This document shows, in pieces, positions 8,052 to 14,610 of a stretch of DNA of 22,777 bases; positions within the stretch are counted from its first letter, which is position 1, and every line of letters begins with the position of its first letter. The notes under the pieces were generated by a model. It was not told the DNA's origin, did not search any database, and saw only the letters and a list, made by a program, of their open reading frames with translations. This DNA comes from Bilophila sp964538355. Its GTDB lineage: Bacteria; Desulfobacterota; Desulfovibrionia; Desulfovibrionales; Desulfovibrionaceae. The stretch spans positions 1-22,777 of the forward strand of contig CAZIFC010000037.1 in the NCBI GenBank assembly GCA_964538355.1, given 5' to 3'. The translations under genes and the position numbers were made by a program.

Positions 8052-8741
8052 ATGACGTTTTTTCAGGAAGTATACGATCGCATTCGCTGTGCGACAAACG
8101 CCAGAACCCAGACGGAACTGGCCGCCGTGCTTGAAATCAGGCAGTCGAGCATTTCGGACGCGAAGCGTCGGAATTCGATCCCTTCCGACTGGTACATGAA
8201 GCTGTTTGAGAAATTCGGCCTGAACCCCGACTGGATCAAGAACGGAACCGGTCCCATGTTCCTGCGGATCGATCAGGTTTACACACCCGTAGAGGGGCTT
8301 CCGGACGGCTGCCACGAGCAGCCCGCCCACTACGCCGACCCTACGGCCATCAGCACGCTGGCAAAGGTGTATTCCACCCAGTGCCACTATGAAGAGGGCC
8401 AGCCGCTTCCTGAGCTGCGGGTTACGGGGAAAATCGCTCTGCCGCAGTCCTATGTGACCCCGGAGATGTCGGTTTTCCTCATCGAGTCCGACTCCTTTGC
8501 GCCGCTGATCCGGCGTGGGGCCTATGTCGGGATTGATGCCTCGCGTACGCACCCCATTTCCGGCGAGATATATGCCGTGTACATGCCTCATGAGGGCGTC
8601 GCGCTCAAGCGGCTGTTCCTTGACGGCGAGCTTTTCATCCTGAAGACCGAGCAGCCCGGGCATCCCGGCATCGAGCTTCAGCCGAAGGACTGCCCCGAGA
8701 GGATCATCGGGCGCGTGGCGTGGGTTCTGCAAAACATGTAA
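8052..8741 (+). CDS. CI-like HTH / S24 peptidase-type transcriptional regulator
   Basis: The 229-residue protein looks like a phage-CI/LexA-type repressor. Residues about 4-70 match the phage CI repressor HTH pattern (RTQTELAAVLEIRQSSISDAKRR, then IPSDWYMKLFEKFGLNPDWIKNGTGPMF). Residues about 125-229 form an S24 domain with catalytic Ser148 in ESDSFAPLI and Lys186 in GVALKRL. The region between shows no Ala-Gly or Cys-Gly cleavage dipeptide. ATG 8052 has GGAG 8 nt upstream. It follows hflC after 23 nt, and no other phage gene is nearby, so it is more likely a resident regulator than prophage debris. Its target genes and its signal are not readable from the sequence. Confidence 0.85.
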   Translation: MTFFQEVYDRIRCATNARTQTELAAVLEIRQSSISDAKRRNSIPSDWYMKLFEKFGLNPDWIKNGTGPMFLRIDQVYTPVEGLPDGCHEQPAHYADPTAISTLAKVYSTQCHYEEGQPLPELRVTGKIALPQSYVTPEMSVFLIESDSFAPLIRRGAYVGIDASRTHPISGEIYAVYMPHEGVALKRLFLDGELFILKTEQPGHPGIELQPKDCPERIIGRVAWVLQNM

Positions 8742-8758
8742 TGCACCGGAAACCGGAG

Positions 8759-8813
8759 CCTGCCCTGAAAAGGGCGGGCAGGGCGGGGGGAGAGAGCGCG
8801 GCTCTCTTTCCCC
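8759..8813 (+). terminator. Tandem strong hairpins after the S24 regulator
   Basis: One stem pairs 8759-8765 with 8776-8782. A second pairs 8785-8797 with 8801-8813 (13 bp with two G-U pairs, 3-nt loop). A tiny CCGG-AAA-CCGG hairpin precedes them. There is no U-tract, so they may end transcription poorly or mainly stabilise the mRNA 3' end. Confidence 0.4.
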
Positions 8814-8835
8814 ATTCAAACATCAGGAGACTATC

Positions 8836-9882
8836 TTGAAGGCTTCGATGATGCGGCGCGCCCTGGGTGCCGTCTTGTTCGCTTTTGCATTGCTCGGTAC
8901 GGGGTGCGCGTCGCAGGGAACGATCATCTATCCTCAGGCGGACGCGGTGTCGTATCAGCAGCCCGTTGCGCCGGGGCAGCCGATGCAGCCGGCCTATCCC
9001 TCCTATCAGGGGCAGTATACGAATGGCGCGATTCCCTCCGCCTGGCTGCCTCTGTACCAGCGGCTCCGCGCCGACGGGCTGGACGGGCCGGATCTGCCCA
9101 TGCTCTTCGCCGCGATGGGTTCGCCCACGCAGGACCCGATGGGCCGGAAGATCAAGGAACTCTATACCCGTGCCTTCGCGCCCAGGCCGAAGCCCGCGCC
9201 CCCCGCGGCCCGGCCTTCCAGACCGCGGCCCGCGGTGTATCCCGGCGTGATCACGCCGGCCAATGTGGAAAAGTGCCGGGCGTTTCTCGAGGCGAACAAG
9301 GCCGCCTTCGACTATTCGGAACGCACGTTCGGCGTGCCGCGCGAAATTGCCGTGTCGCTCCTGTTTGTGGAAACCCGGCTCGGCACGTTCCTCGGCAAGG
9401 AAAAGGCCTTTTACACGCTGGCGAGCATGGCTTCGTCCCGCCGCCCCTCGGACATCTCCCTGTATGTGGCCCAGCTTCCCGGAGCCTCGGCCCCGGATCG
9501 CCAGAGCTGGATTCAGCAGCGCATGGAGCAGCGTTCCGACTGGGCCTACAAGGAGCTGGTGGCCCTGCTCCAGAACATCCGTTCCGCCAGCGAGGACGCG
9601 CTTTCCCTGCCTGGCTCCATTTACGGGGCTATCGGGCTGTGCCAGTTCATGCCTTCCAACATCAGCCATTATGGGGCGGACGGCAACAGCGACGGCGTGG
9701 TGAACCTGTTTACCGTACCGGATGCGGCGGCGAGCCTTTCCAACTACCTGTCCAGGCATGGATGGAACAAGGCCGCAACCCGCGCCCAGAAGCATAAGGT
9801 CATCAAAACCTATAACAGGATAGACATTTACGCGAATACGATCCTTGGGCTTGCCGAAGCGCAGGGATATGTTGCGGAATAA
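8836..9882 (+). CDS. Lytic murein transglycosylase B family lipoprotein (SLT_2)
   Basis: The enzyme cleaves peptidoglycan glycan strands to 1,6-anhydromuropeptides. The 348-residue precursor has a lipoprotein signal with a candidate lipidated Cys24 (LLGTGCAS; the -3 position is Gly, so the lipobox is not ideal). A Pro/Gln-rich linker follows, then the MltB-type catalytic domain with Glu179 in FVETRLG and the YGAIGLCQFMPSN motif. I chose the TTG start at 8836 because AGGAGA lies 5 nt before it, whereas the next ATG (8848) is 17 nt away. It has its own terminator. The family is secure; the precise MltB paralogue is not. Confidence 0.92.
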   Translation: MKASMMRRALGAVLFAFALLGTGCASQGTIIYPQADAVSYQQPVAPGQPMQPAYPSYQGQYTNGAIPSAWLPLYQRLRADGLDGPDLPMLFAAMGSPTQDPMGRKIKELYTRAFAPRPKPAPPAARPSRPRPAVYPGVITPANVEKCRAFLEANKAAFDYSERTFGVPREIAVSLLFVETRLGTFLGKEKAFYTLASMASSRRPSDISLYVAQLPGASAPDRQSWIQQRMEQRSDWAYKELVALLQNIRSASEDALSLPGSIYGAIGLCQFMPSNISHYGADGNSDGVVNLFTVPDAAASLSNYLSRHGWNKAATRAQKHKVIKTYNRIDIYANTILGLAEAQGYVAE

Positions 9883-9897
9883 GCCGCCGCATACGGC

Positions 9898-9936
9898 AAA
9901 GGCCCTTTCCCTCGGCTGGCGGGAAGGGCCTTTTTT
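9898..9936 (+). terminator. Terminator of the transglycosylase gene
   Basis: AAAGGCCCTTTCCC pairs with GGGAAGGGCCTTT with one bulged T, and a run of six T follows. It begins 16 nt after the stop codon. Confidence 0.88.
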
Positions 9937-10040
9937 GTTTGTCATGCAATCGTCGCCTGAGGTTTGCCCGAGTGTCACCGGAGCCGGGTATCCGTCAAGG
10001 GCATCCGGGAAGCCGGACACGTTTTTTCTGGAGGAGAACA

Positions 10041-11213
10041 ATGGCCTATCACGTTTCCACCGGTCTGGTGCGTAAGAGCCTCACCGGAATTGTCGTTGCA
10101 CTGCTCCTGCTGATGGGGCTGCTTGGCCCCGCGCAGGCCGAGCTGGTGCAGTTCGTGTATACTTCGGATCAGCATTACGGCATTGCCCGCAAAACCTTCA
10201 GGGGGCTGGACAAGGTTTCTTCCCGAGAGGTCAACGCCGCTCTGGTGCAGGCCATCAACGGGCTGCCCGGGGTGAAGCTTCCCGAGGACGGCGGCGTCCG
10301 GGCCGGCCAGCCGGTGCAGTGGGCCGATGCGGTGATCTCCACCGGCGACATCGCCAACCGCATGGAAGGAACCGACGAGCGGCTGCACCCTTCCGCCACG
10401 GAATGCTGGCAGCTCTTTCAACGCCAGTACATCGACGGCGTAACCATCAGGAACCGCAAGGGCGTCACGGCGGACGTGCTCGCCATTCCCGGCAACCACG
10501 ATGTCACCAATGCCGTGGGCTTCTACAGGGCCATGAGTCCGGCAAAGGACAACGGCTCCCTCGTCGCCATGTACAACCGCGCCAACGGTACGGCCCTGTC
10601 CCCCGAGGCTTTTGACGTGCAGCGCGACAAGGTCTTTTTGAACCGCGAATACGGCGGCGTGCGCTTTCTGCTCGTACAGATGTGGCCCGACAGCACGGCC
10701 CGCGAATGGATCGGGAAACAGACCGCGGCCCTGCCTTCCGGCGAGCCGGTTCTCCTGTTTACGCACGATCAGCCTGACATCGAGGCCAAGCATCTTGTCA
10801 ATCCCAACGGGCCTGACGGGATCGGCGGCATCAACGGGAAAGACAAGTTCGAGAATCTGGTTTCCGACATTTCCAGCGTGAAGAAAGCCAAGGAAACCCC
10901 GATCCGCGAGCACCGGGAGCTGGCCTCCTTCCTGAAGGAGCAGCCCGCCATCGCCGCCTATTTTCACGGCAACGAAAACTATAACGAGTTCTACACATGG
11001 CATGGCCCGGACAACGACATCGCCATGCCCGTGTTCCGCGTAGACTCGCCCATGAAGGGCAACGAGTCCGGCAAGGACGAGACGCGCCTTTCTTTCCAGC
11101 TGGTGAGCATCGACACCGACACCCGCAAGATGACTGTACGCGAAGTGCTCTGGAACGCCGATCCGAAGCAGCCCGCCATCGCTTGGGGCGCGAACAGAAC
11201 CATCAGCTTCTAG
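10041..11213 (+). CDS. Exported calcineurin-like metallophosphoesterase
   Basis: The 390-residue precursor carries a signal peptide (residues 1-33, ending AQA) and so acts outside the cytoplasm. The metallophosphoesterase motifs are SDQHYG (D43, H45), STGDI (D103), PGNHD (151-154) and FTHDQPD (H242). The last motif, normally GHxH, reads HGNEN at 309-313, so its metal ligands are altered. The C-terminus has FRVDSPMKG and ends in a beta-rich stretch. ATG 10041 has GGAGGAG upstream; the frame is open 34 codons further without a ribosome binding site. The gene stands alone and converges on mdtI. Substrate is unknown; phosphoester hydrolysis is inferred from the fold. Confidence 0.88.
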   Translation: MAYHVSTGLVRKSLTGIVVALLLLMGLLGPAQAELVQFVYTSDQHYGIARKTFRGLDKVSSREVNAALVQAINGLPGVKLPEDGGVRAGQPVQWADAVISTGDIANRMEGTDERLHPSATECWQLFQRQYIDGVTIRNRKGVTADVLAIPGNHDVTNAVGFYRAMSPAKDNGSLVAMYNRANGTALSPEAFDVQRDKVFLNREYGGVRFLLVQMWPDSTAREWIGKQTAALPSGEPVLLFTHDQPDIEAKHLVNPNGPDGIGGINGKDKFENLVSDISSVKKAKETPIREHRELASFLKEQPAIAAYFHGNENYNEFYTWHGPDNDIAMPVFRVDSPMKGNESGKDETRLSFQLVSIDTDTRKMTVREVLWNADPKQPAIAWGANRTISF

Positions 11214-11225
11214 GCCTGCCCTCTG

Positions 11226-11271
11226 AAAAAGGCCGGGAAACGTCCGCACTGGAACGTTTCCCGGCCTTTTT
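11226..11271. terminator. Bidirectional terminator, phosphoesterase / mdtI
   Basis: An 18-bp perfect stem (11226-11243 with 11254-11271), with A5 on one side and T6 on the other, lies between convergent genes and can end both transcripts. Confidence 0.92.
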
Positions 11272-11296
11272 TGCTTGTCAGGGGAAGCGGCTGCCG

Positions 11297-11626
11297 TCAG
11301 CTCAGTTTCAGAACGGTCATCCCGCCGATGAGCAGGAACATGCCGAGCCACGCGCACGGCTTGAGTTTCTGCCCGAGCAGAAGCCAGCCGCCTACGGAGG
11401 TTCCGAGAATGCCGAATCCGCCCCAAAGGGCATAGGCCACGGCGAGATCCATCTCGCGAACGGCAATGGAGAGGGCGTAGAAGGCCAGCCCCACCATGAT
11501 CAGAGAGGCTACGCCGATGGCCTTGCGGCGAAAGCCCTGCGATTTGGCCAGAAGGAGATTGGCCGTGATGTCCAGCAGGGCCGCGGCAATGACGGCCAGC
11601 AGGGAGAGGGAAAGGAAGCTGTCCAT
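11297..11626 (-). CDS. mdtI: SMR-family polyamine exporter subunit MdtI
   Basis: MdtI pairs with MdtJ as a heteromeric small multidrug resistance transporter, known in E. coli for spermidine export. The 109-residue protein has the same length as E. coli MdtI, four membrane helices, and the matching segments GFRRKAIG, DLAVAYALWGGFGILGT and GMTVLKLS. The near-universal membrane Glu of helix 1 is Asp19 here (ALLDITANLLL). Its ATG overlaps the mdtJ stop by one base (TGATG), so the two are coupled. It ends at a terminator shared with the convergent phosphoesterase gene. Confidence 0.92.
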   Translation of the reverse strand: MDSFLSLSLLAVIAAALLDITANLLLAKSQGFRRKAIGVASLIMVGLAFYALSIAVREMDLAVAYALWGGFGILGTSVGGWLLLGQKLKPCAWLGMFLLIGGMTVLKLS

Positions 11627-12009
11627 CAGGCGTTCCTCCCTGCCGTGGAGGGCGTTCCCTCCTGCGTGCCGTGGTGGATCAGCAAGGCCCCGGCAAGAAT
11701 CGCCAGCAGAGCCATGAAGCGTTGCAGGTTCATGGCCTCGCCAAGGATAAGGACACTCACGAGGGTGATGAGCGTCAGGCCCAGCCCTTCCCAGAAGGCA
11801 TAGGCCACGCCGATGGGAAGCCCGGTAGCCGCCAGCGCAAGGCAGTAGTAGGACAGCCCGATCAGCGCGAACATGAGCAGCAGGCCGCTGTTCGACCCGA
11901 TCAGGCTGCCGGGATTCTGGGAGATTTTCATGATCGAAGTTCCGCCCACCTCAAGGACGATGGCGCAGAAAAGGAAAAACCAGTGTTTCAAGTGTGTTAC
12001 AGAAGACAT
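11626..12009 (-). CDS. mdtJ: SMR-family polyamine exporter subunit MdtJ
   Basis: This is the upstream partner of MdtI. The 127-residue membrane protein has four helices, the SMR helix-1 glutamate Glu20 (AIVLEVGGTSIMK), and the MdtJ-type segments IGLSYYCLALA and GVAYAFWEGLGLTLITL, ending in a short hydrophilic tail. I chose ATG 12009 because GGAG lies 6 nt upstream; an ATG 14 codons earlier has no such site. The gene order J then I is the same as in E. coli. About 400 nt of non-coding DNA precede it, with a palindrome and leader hairpins that suggest regulation before translation. Confidence 0.93.
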   Translation of the reverse strand: MSSVTHLKHWFFLFCAIVLEVGGTSIMKISQNPGSLIGSNSGLLLMFALIGLSYYCLALAATGLPIGVAYAFWEGLGLTLITLVSVLILGEAMNLQRFMALLAILAGALLIHHGTQEGTPSTAGRNA

Positions 12010-12164
12010 GAGAGACTCCGTCGTCAAGGGCGCGCGCGTGTGCCAAAGCATACGGCTGCACCCGGAAATTCAGATACGGGCAAGAGACGAGCGGAAGGCG
12101 ACCCTGGGTCAGCCCTCATCAAGCCGTCAGCGGCATCCCGCCTTCCCGGTTCTGGCTGTGCCCG

Positions 12165-12237
12165 TAAAAGAAAAGGGCCTTGCCATATCGGAGAGAAAAC
12201 GGCTTTGCGCGGACGGCTTCAAATGGGAGGAGGCCCT
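12165..12237 (-). terminator. Candidate leader terminator/attenuator upstream of mdtJ
   Basis: On the minus strand AGGGCCT (12237-12231) can pair with AGGCCCT (12180-12174), followed directly by TTTTCTTTTA. The 50-nt interior is large, so the element is either a long-range terminator stem or part of a switch. It lies about 155 nt before the mdtJ start. Confidence 0.35.
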
Positions 12238-12304
12238 AGAGAAGGCTTATCCAGGTACGTTCGGCGGAGGAGAGTCCGCACTGGAGCCAGCGCGGAAGAA
12301 GGAT

Positions 12305-12354
12305 TTGCATCAACATGATGCAATAAAGATAAGTTATCCTGTGTGGAAAGGCAA
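12305..12354 (-). promoter_or_regulatory. Candidate mdtJI promoter with palindromic operator
   Basis: On the minus strand TTGCCT (12354-12349) and TATCTT (12331-12326) are 17 nt apart, each 4 of 6 to sigma70 consensus. Just downstream lies a perfect 8-bp inverted repeat, TTGCATCA-ACA-TGATGCAA (12305-12323), which would cover the start site as a repressor operator does. Confidence 0.45.
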
Positions 12355-12378
12355 GTTTCGCCTTTTTGCGAAAGGGCA

Positions 12379-12407
12379 GGGCGGAAAACAGGCTCTGTTC
12401 CCCGCCC
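12379..12407 (-). terminator. thiD terminator hairpin
   Basis: A 13-bp stem (12379-12391 with 12395-12407; on the minus-strand transcript two of the pairs are G-U) with a 3-nt loop starts 8 nt after the thiD stop. No clean U-tract follows, but a second hairpin does. Confidence 0.55.
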
Positions 12408-12414
12408 CGCAAGG

Positions 12415-13233
12415 CTATTCGCCTGCCCTGCTTTCAATCCATGCGGCGTGGTTGGGCGGGCCGGAACCGAGGCCGGGAGCGTACCCGTGCCGCAGGCAGT
12501 GGTTCAGGAATTTCTGGGCGTGCACGATGGCGTCCCGGATGCCGAGGCCCAACCCCAGATAGGTCGCGATGGCGGCGGAAAGCGTGCAGCCGGTGCCGTG
12601 GTTGTTCTTGGTTTTCACGCCGGGCTGTTTCAGGGGGATGAGCGGCTCGCCGGGCAGGGCCAGCCAGTCGGTAAATTCGGGGCTGGCGGCGTCTCCGAAG
12701 TGCCCGCCCTTGATCAGCACGGCCTTGGGGCCCATGTCCAGCAGCTTGCGGGCGGCGTTTTCCACGTCCTTTTCGGAGTCAATCCTCATATCTGCGAGCA
12801 GCTCGGCTTCCGGGCGGTTGGGAGTCAGCAGATCGGCATGCGGCAGGATGTGCCAGCGCAGGGCGTTGACGGCGTCCTCGCGGAGGAGCCGCTGCCCGCT
12901 CTGGCTTACGCAAACGGGGTCAACCACGAGCGGGAACTCCCGGCCCTGCAATCCGGCTTCTACGGCTTCGATGATTTCGGCGGAAAACAGCATTCCCGTT
13001 TTCGCCGCGGCAATGGGGAAGCCCTCGCGGACGGTCTTGAGCTGGAGGCCGATGAACCCCGGCTCCGGGGCATGGATGCCGGTAACGCCCAGCCCGTTCT
13101 GGGCCGTCAGGGCGGTGATCACGCTCATGCCGAAGCCGCCGATGACGGTAATGGTTTTGAGGTCGGCCTGAATGCCGGCCCCGCCGCCGGAATCGGAACC
13201 GGCGATGGTCAGGATGCACGGAGGAGTAGGCAT
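12415..13233 (-). CDS. thiD: Hydroxymethylpyrimidine/phosphomethylpyrimidine kinase ThiD
   Basis: ThiD phosphorylates HMP and then HMP-phosphate to the pyrophosphate used in thiamine synthesis. The 272-residue cytoplasmic protein shows the ribokinase-fold signature at its start (ILTIAGSDSGGGAGIQADLKT), VVDPVCVSQSG near 103-113, LLTPNRPEAELL, and the anion-hole/catalytic motif HGTGCTLSAA with Cys216. I chose ATG 13233, which has AAAGGAG 7 nt upstream, over a TTG six codons earlier. It follows the YkgJ-type gene by 26 nt in the same direction. No TPP riboswitch is seen upstream, and no other thi gene is in the window. Confidence 0.96.
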   Translation of the reverse strand: MPTPPCILTIAGSDSGGGAGIQADLKTITVIGGFGMSVITALTAQNGLGVTGIHAPEPGFIGLQLKTVREGFPIAAAKTGMLFSAEIIEAVEAGLQGREFPLVVDPVCVSQSGQRLLREDAVNALRWHILPHADLLTPNRPEAELLADMRIDSEKDVENAARKLLDMGPKAVLIKGGHFGDAASPEFTDWLALPGEPLIPLKQPGVKTKNNHGTGCTLSAAIATYLGLGLGIRDAIVHAQKFLNHCLRHGYAPGLGSGPPNHAAWIESRAGE

Positions 13234-13259
13234 GGCAACGCTCCTTTGCAAGGTGCGGT

Positions 13260-14039
13260 TTAGTTGTACAGATCCTTGCCGTCGGGGAAGACAGGCCCGC
13301 CGCTGCGGGGCTGGTTGCGGCGTACAAGGCCCAGTCCGTCATGGTTGCGGACAAGGGAGAGGCCAAACATCATGATGGTTTCGGAAAGCGGGCGTCCAAG
13401 CAGGAAGGGCAGGAGGTTTTCCCCGATGCCGCCCCGTTCCACACACAGCCTGCGAAAGGCAATGTCGAAGCGGACGGTTTCCAGCAGGGTTTCGGTGGCT
13501 TCCCTTTCGGCGGGGGTACCGGGGTTGATCGGCGGCATCACCAGCTTCGCCAAAGGCGCGATTCGCGCATAGGAGCAGGTTTCCTCGTAGGCAGGGAACA
13601 GGCCGAGCCATTCTTCCGGCGCGCCCACCGCCTGCATGATATCGGCGCGGGTGGCTCGGTTTGTGGCATACAGCGCGGCAATATCGCGGGTATCGGAACA
13701 GTTCAGCGCACGGCACTGGGAAGGGCGGCGGTCGTAGATGGCGCATCCGGCGTCCCGTCCGGGAACGGCTCCCGGCATCTGGACGAGGAAACGGCATTGC
13801 CAGTCCGTCCGATCCGCAGGGGGAGCCATCTTGACGCATTCGGCTTCCAGCGGAGTCAGCGTGCCGAGAACATCGTCGCGGACAAGCTCGCCCACGCGCA
13901 GGGTGACGAGATCGGCAAGGCCGAACGGCGTGCGTTCCGTTGCCGGGGAATCGAGGGAGTCGAGCAGGGGCAGATCGTCCCTGTGCAACACGGGGCCTCC
14001 GAGACGGCAGCACTGGCCGCAACGTTTGCAGGATGACAT
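13260..14039 (-). CDS. YkgJ-type cysteine-cluster protein (putative Zn/Fe-binding)
   Basis: The 259-residue protein begins with the cysteine cluster CKRCGQCC (Cys4, 7, 10, 11). It has the later partners Cys82, Cys99, Cys109 and Cys114 in the pattern CRFL...CAIYDRRPSQCRALNC that defines the YkgJ/UPF0153 family. Members are thought to bind zinc or an iron-sulfur cluster; no firm reaction is known. Beyond about residue 120 it is a helical region I do not recognise. The frame is open 78 codons further through a repeat element, but ATG 14039 puts the Cys cluster at the N-terminus as in the family and has AAGGAC about 9 nt upstream. It is probably co-transcribed with thiD. Confidence 0.85.
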   Translation of the reverse strand: MSSCKRCGQCCRLGGPVLHRDDLPLLDSLDSPATERTPFGLADLVTLRVGELVRDDVLGTLTPLEAECVKMAPPADRTDWQCRFLVQMPGAVPGRDAGCAIYDRRPSQCRALNCSDTRDIAALYATNRATRADIMQAVGAPEEWLGLFPAYEETCSYARIAPLAKLVMPPINPGTPAEREATETLLETVRFDIAFRRLCVERGGIGENLLPFLLGRPLSETIMMFGLSLVRNHDGLGLVRRNQPRSGGPVFPDGKDLYN

Positions 14040-14128
14040 CGGGCAAAGTCCTTCTTGGTTGAATATCTCTTCCAATGGTACGGGACTCCGCCTCCGGCGG
14101 CAAGATGTAAAGGCGTTGGAGAGGTGTG

Positions 14129-14172
14129 CCTCCCGGCGGGCTGGGGGGCATGATGCCCCCCAGACCCCCTCG
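14129..14172. repeat. GC-rich dispersed stem-loop repeat, family 1, copy B
   Basis: A perfect 11-bp stem (14141-14151 with 14153-14163, single-base centre) contains the same six-G, CAT, G, ATG, six-C core as copy A after dnaK. It is followed by the same C-run and CCCTCG block and preceded by GCCTCC-CGGCGGG. It is in the same orientation as copy A. Confidence 0.6.
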
Positions 14173-14292
14173 AAACGGGGAACCTGTCCCTTTCCGGCTT
14201 GCGCCGGATGCGGAACGGCTCCCCGTCCGCGGGCCTCGGGTGTACCCTTGTTTTGGGGTTGCGGATGCCTCATGGAGGTTTCCCTGTAGAGG

Positions 14293-14334
14293 GCATCCCG
14301 CAGAGAGCCTCCCGCAGAGAGCCTCCCGCAAGGA
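14293..14334. repeat. 14-bp tandem repeat, three units
   Basis: The units GCATCCCGCAGAGA, GCCTCCCGCAGAGA and GCCTCCCGCAAGGA are head to tail, with one difference in the first unit and a few in the last. There is no coding context. Confidence 0.75.
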
Positions 14335-14506
14335 AGTTTCTTATGGCTGGAAGGCGGTTTCTTTGAAGGAGAGGGGAGCGGATGGGGTGCCGCTTGGCCT
14401 TTCTACGGAAACGATGCCTCGTCCCGGAGGAAGAGGCCGCCGGGAAACTGTTTTCGGAGATGGGGCTGCCGAGAGGCCGCAACCGTATCCTGACCCGTTT
14501 ACAAAA

Positions 14507-14584
14507 GTCTTTGGAGGGTGAGGGGTGGGGTTTGGGGAGGGGAGAGGGCAGCCTTTCTCCAGAAAGGTGCCCTCTTCCCTCCCC
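14507..14584. repeat. G-rich dispersed stem-loop repeat, family 2, copy 2 (probable dpaL terminator)
   Basis: A lead AGTCTTTGGAGGG followed by G-runs and GGGGTTTGG enters a near-perfect stem of about 24 bp (14534-14558 with 14561-14584, one mismatch and one bulge, 2-nt loop). Layout and lead match copy 1 at 4121-4190. It lies 26 nt past the dpaL stop codon and probably ends that transcript. Confidence 0.65.
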
Positions 14585-14610
14585 AATAAAAACCGCTTCC
14601 CCACTCCCGC

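Larger units (their letters stand above)
12010..12414 (-). other. 405-nt gap: thiD terminator, mdtJI promoter, operator and long leader
   Basis: Reading the minus strand, this gap holds the thiD terminator (12379-12407), a second hairpin TTTCGC/GCGAAA at 12357-12374, a candidate promoter (12326-12354), a palindrome over the expected start site, and a leader of about 310 nt with several hairpins. Among these are an 8-bp stem at 12276-12295 and a terminator-like structure at 12165-12237. Open frames through it have no ribosome binding site and no recognisable protein, so I read it as non-coding. Confidence 0.55.
14040..14610. other. 571-nt non-coding stretch with repeats
   Basis: No convincing gene lies here: open frames lack ribosome binding sites and run through repeats. 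It contains family 1 copy B, a CCGGC/GCCGG hairpin near 14199-14212, a 14-bp tandem repeat and family 2 copy 2. A weak minus-strand promoter for the YkgJ-type gene is possible: TTGCCG (14103-14098) and TACCAT (14080-14075) with 17 nt between. Confidence 0.6.

Noticed and set aside
8052..8741. Remnant prophage around the CI-like regulator
   Set aside because: No integrase, structural gene, attachment repeat or composition shift is visible on either side; the flanks are housekeeping genes.
12174..12240. Guanidine-I (ykkC) riboswitch before mdtJ
   Set aside because: Only a CTAGGG fragment resembles the consensus; the downstream conserved ACGG and AAAAGCCCGG-type blocks are not present.
13234..13262. 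TPP riboswitch for thiD
   Set aside because: thiD follows the YkgJ-type gene after 26 nt, which leaves no room for the element, and no TPP consensus is seen upstream of that gene.
14126..14521. Small protein gene in the 14040-14610 gap
   Set aside because: The frame passes through both repeat families and the tandem repeat, lacks a ribosome binding site, and has no recognisable domain.
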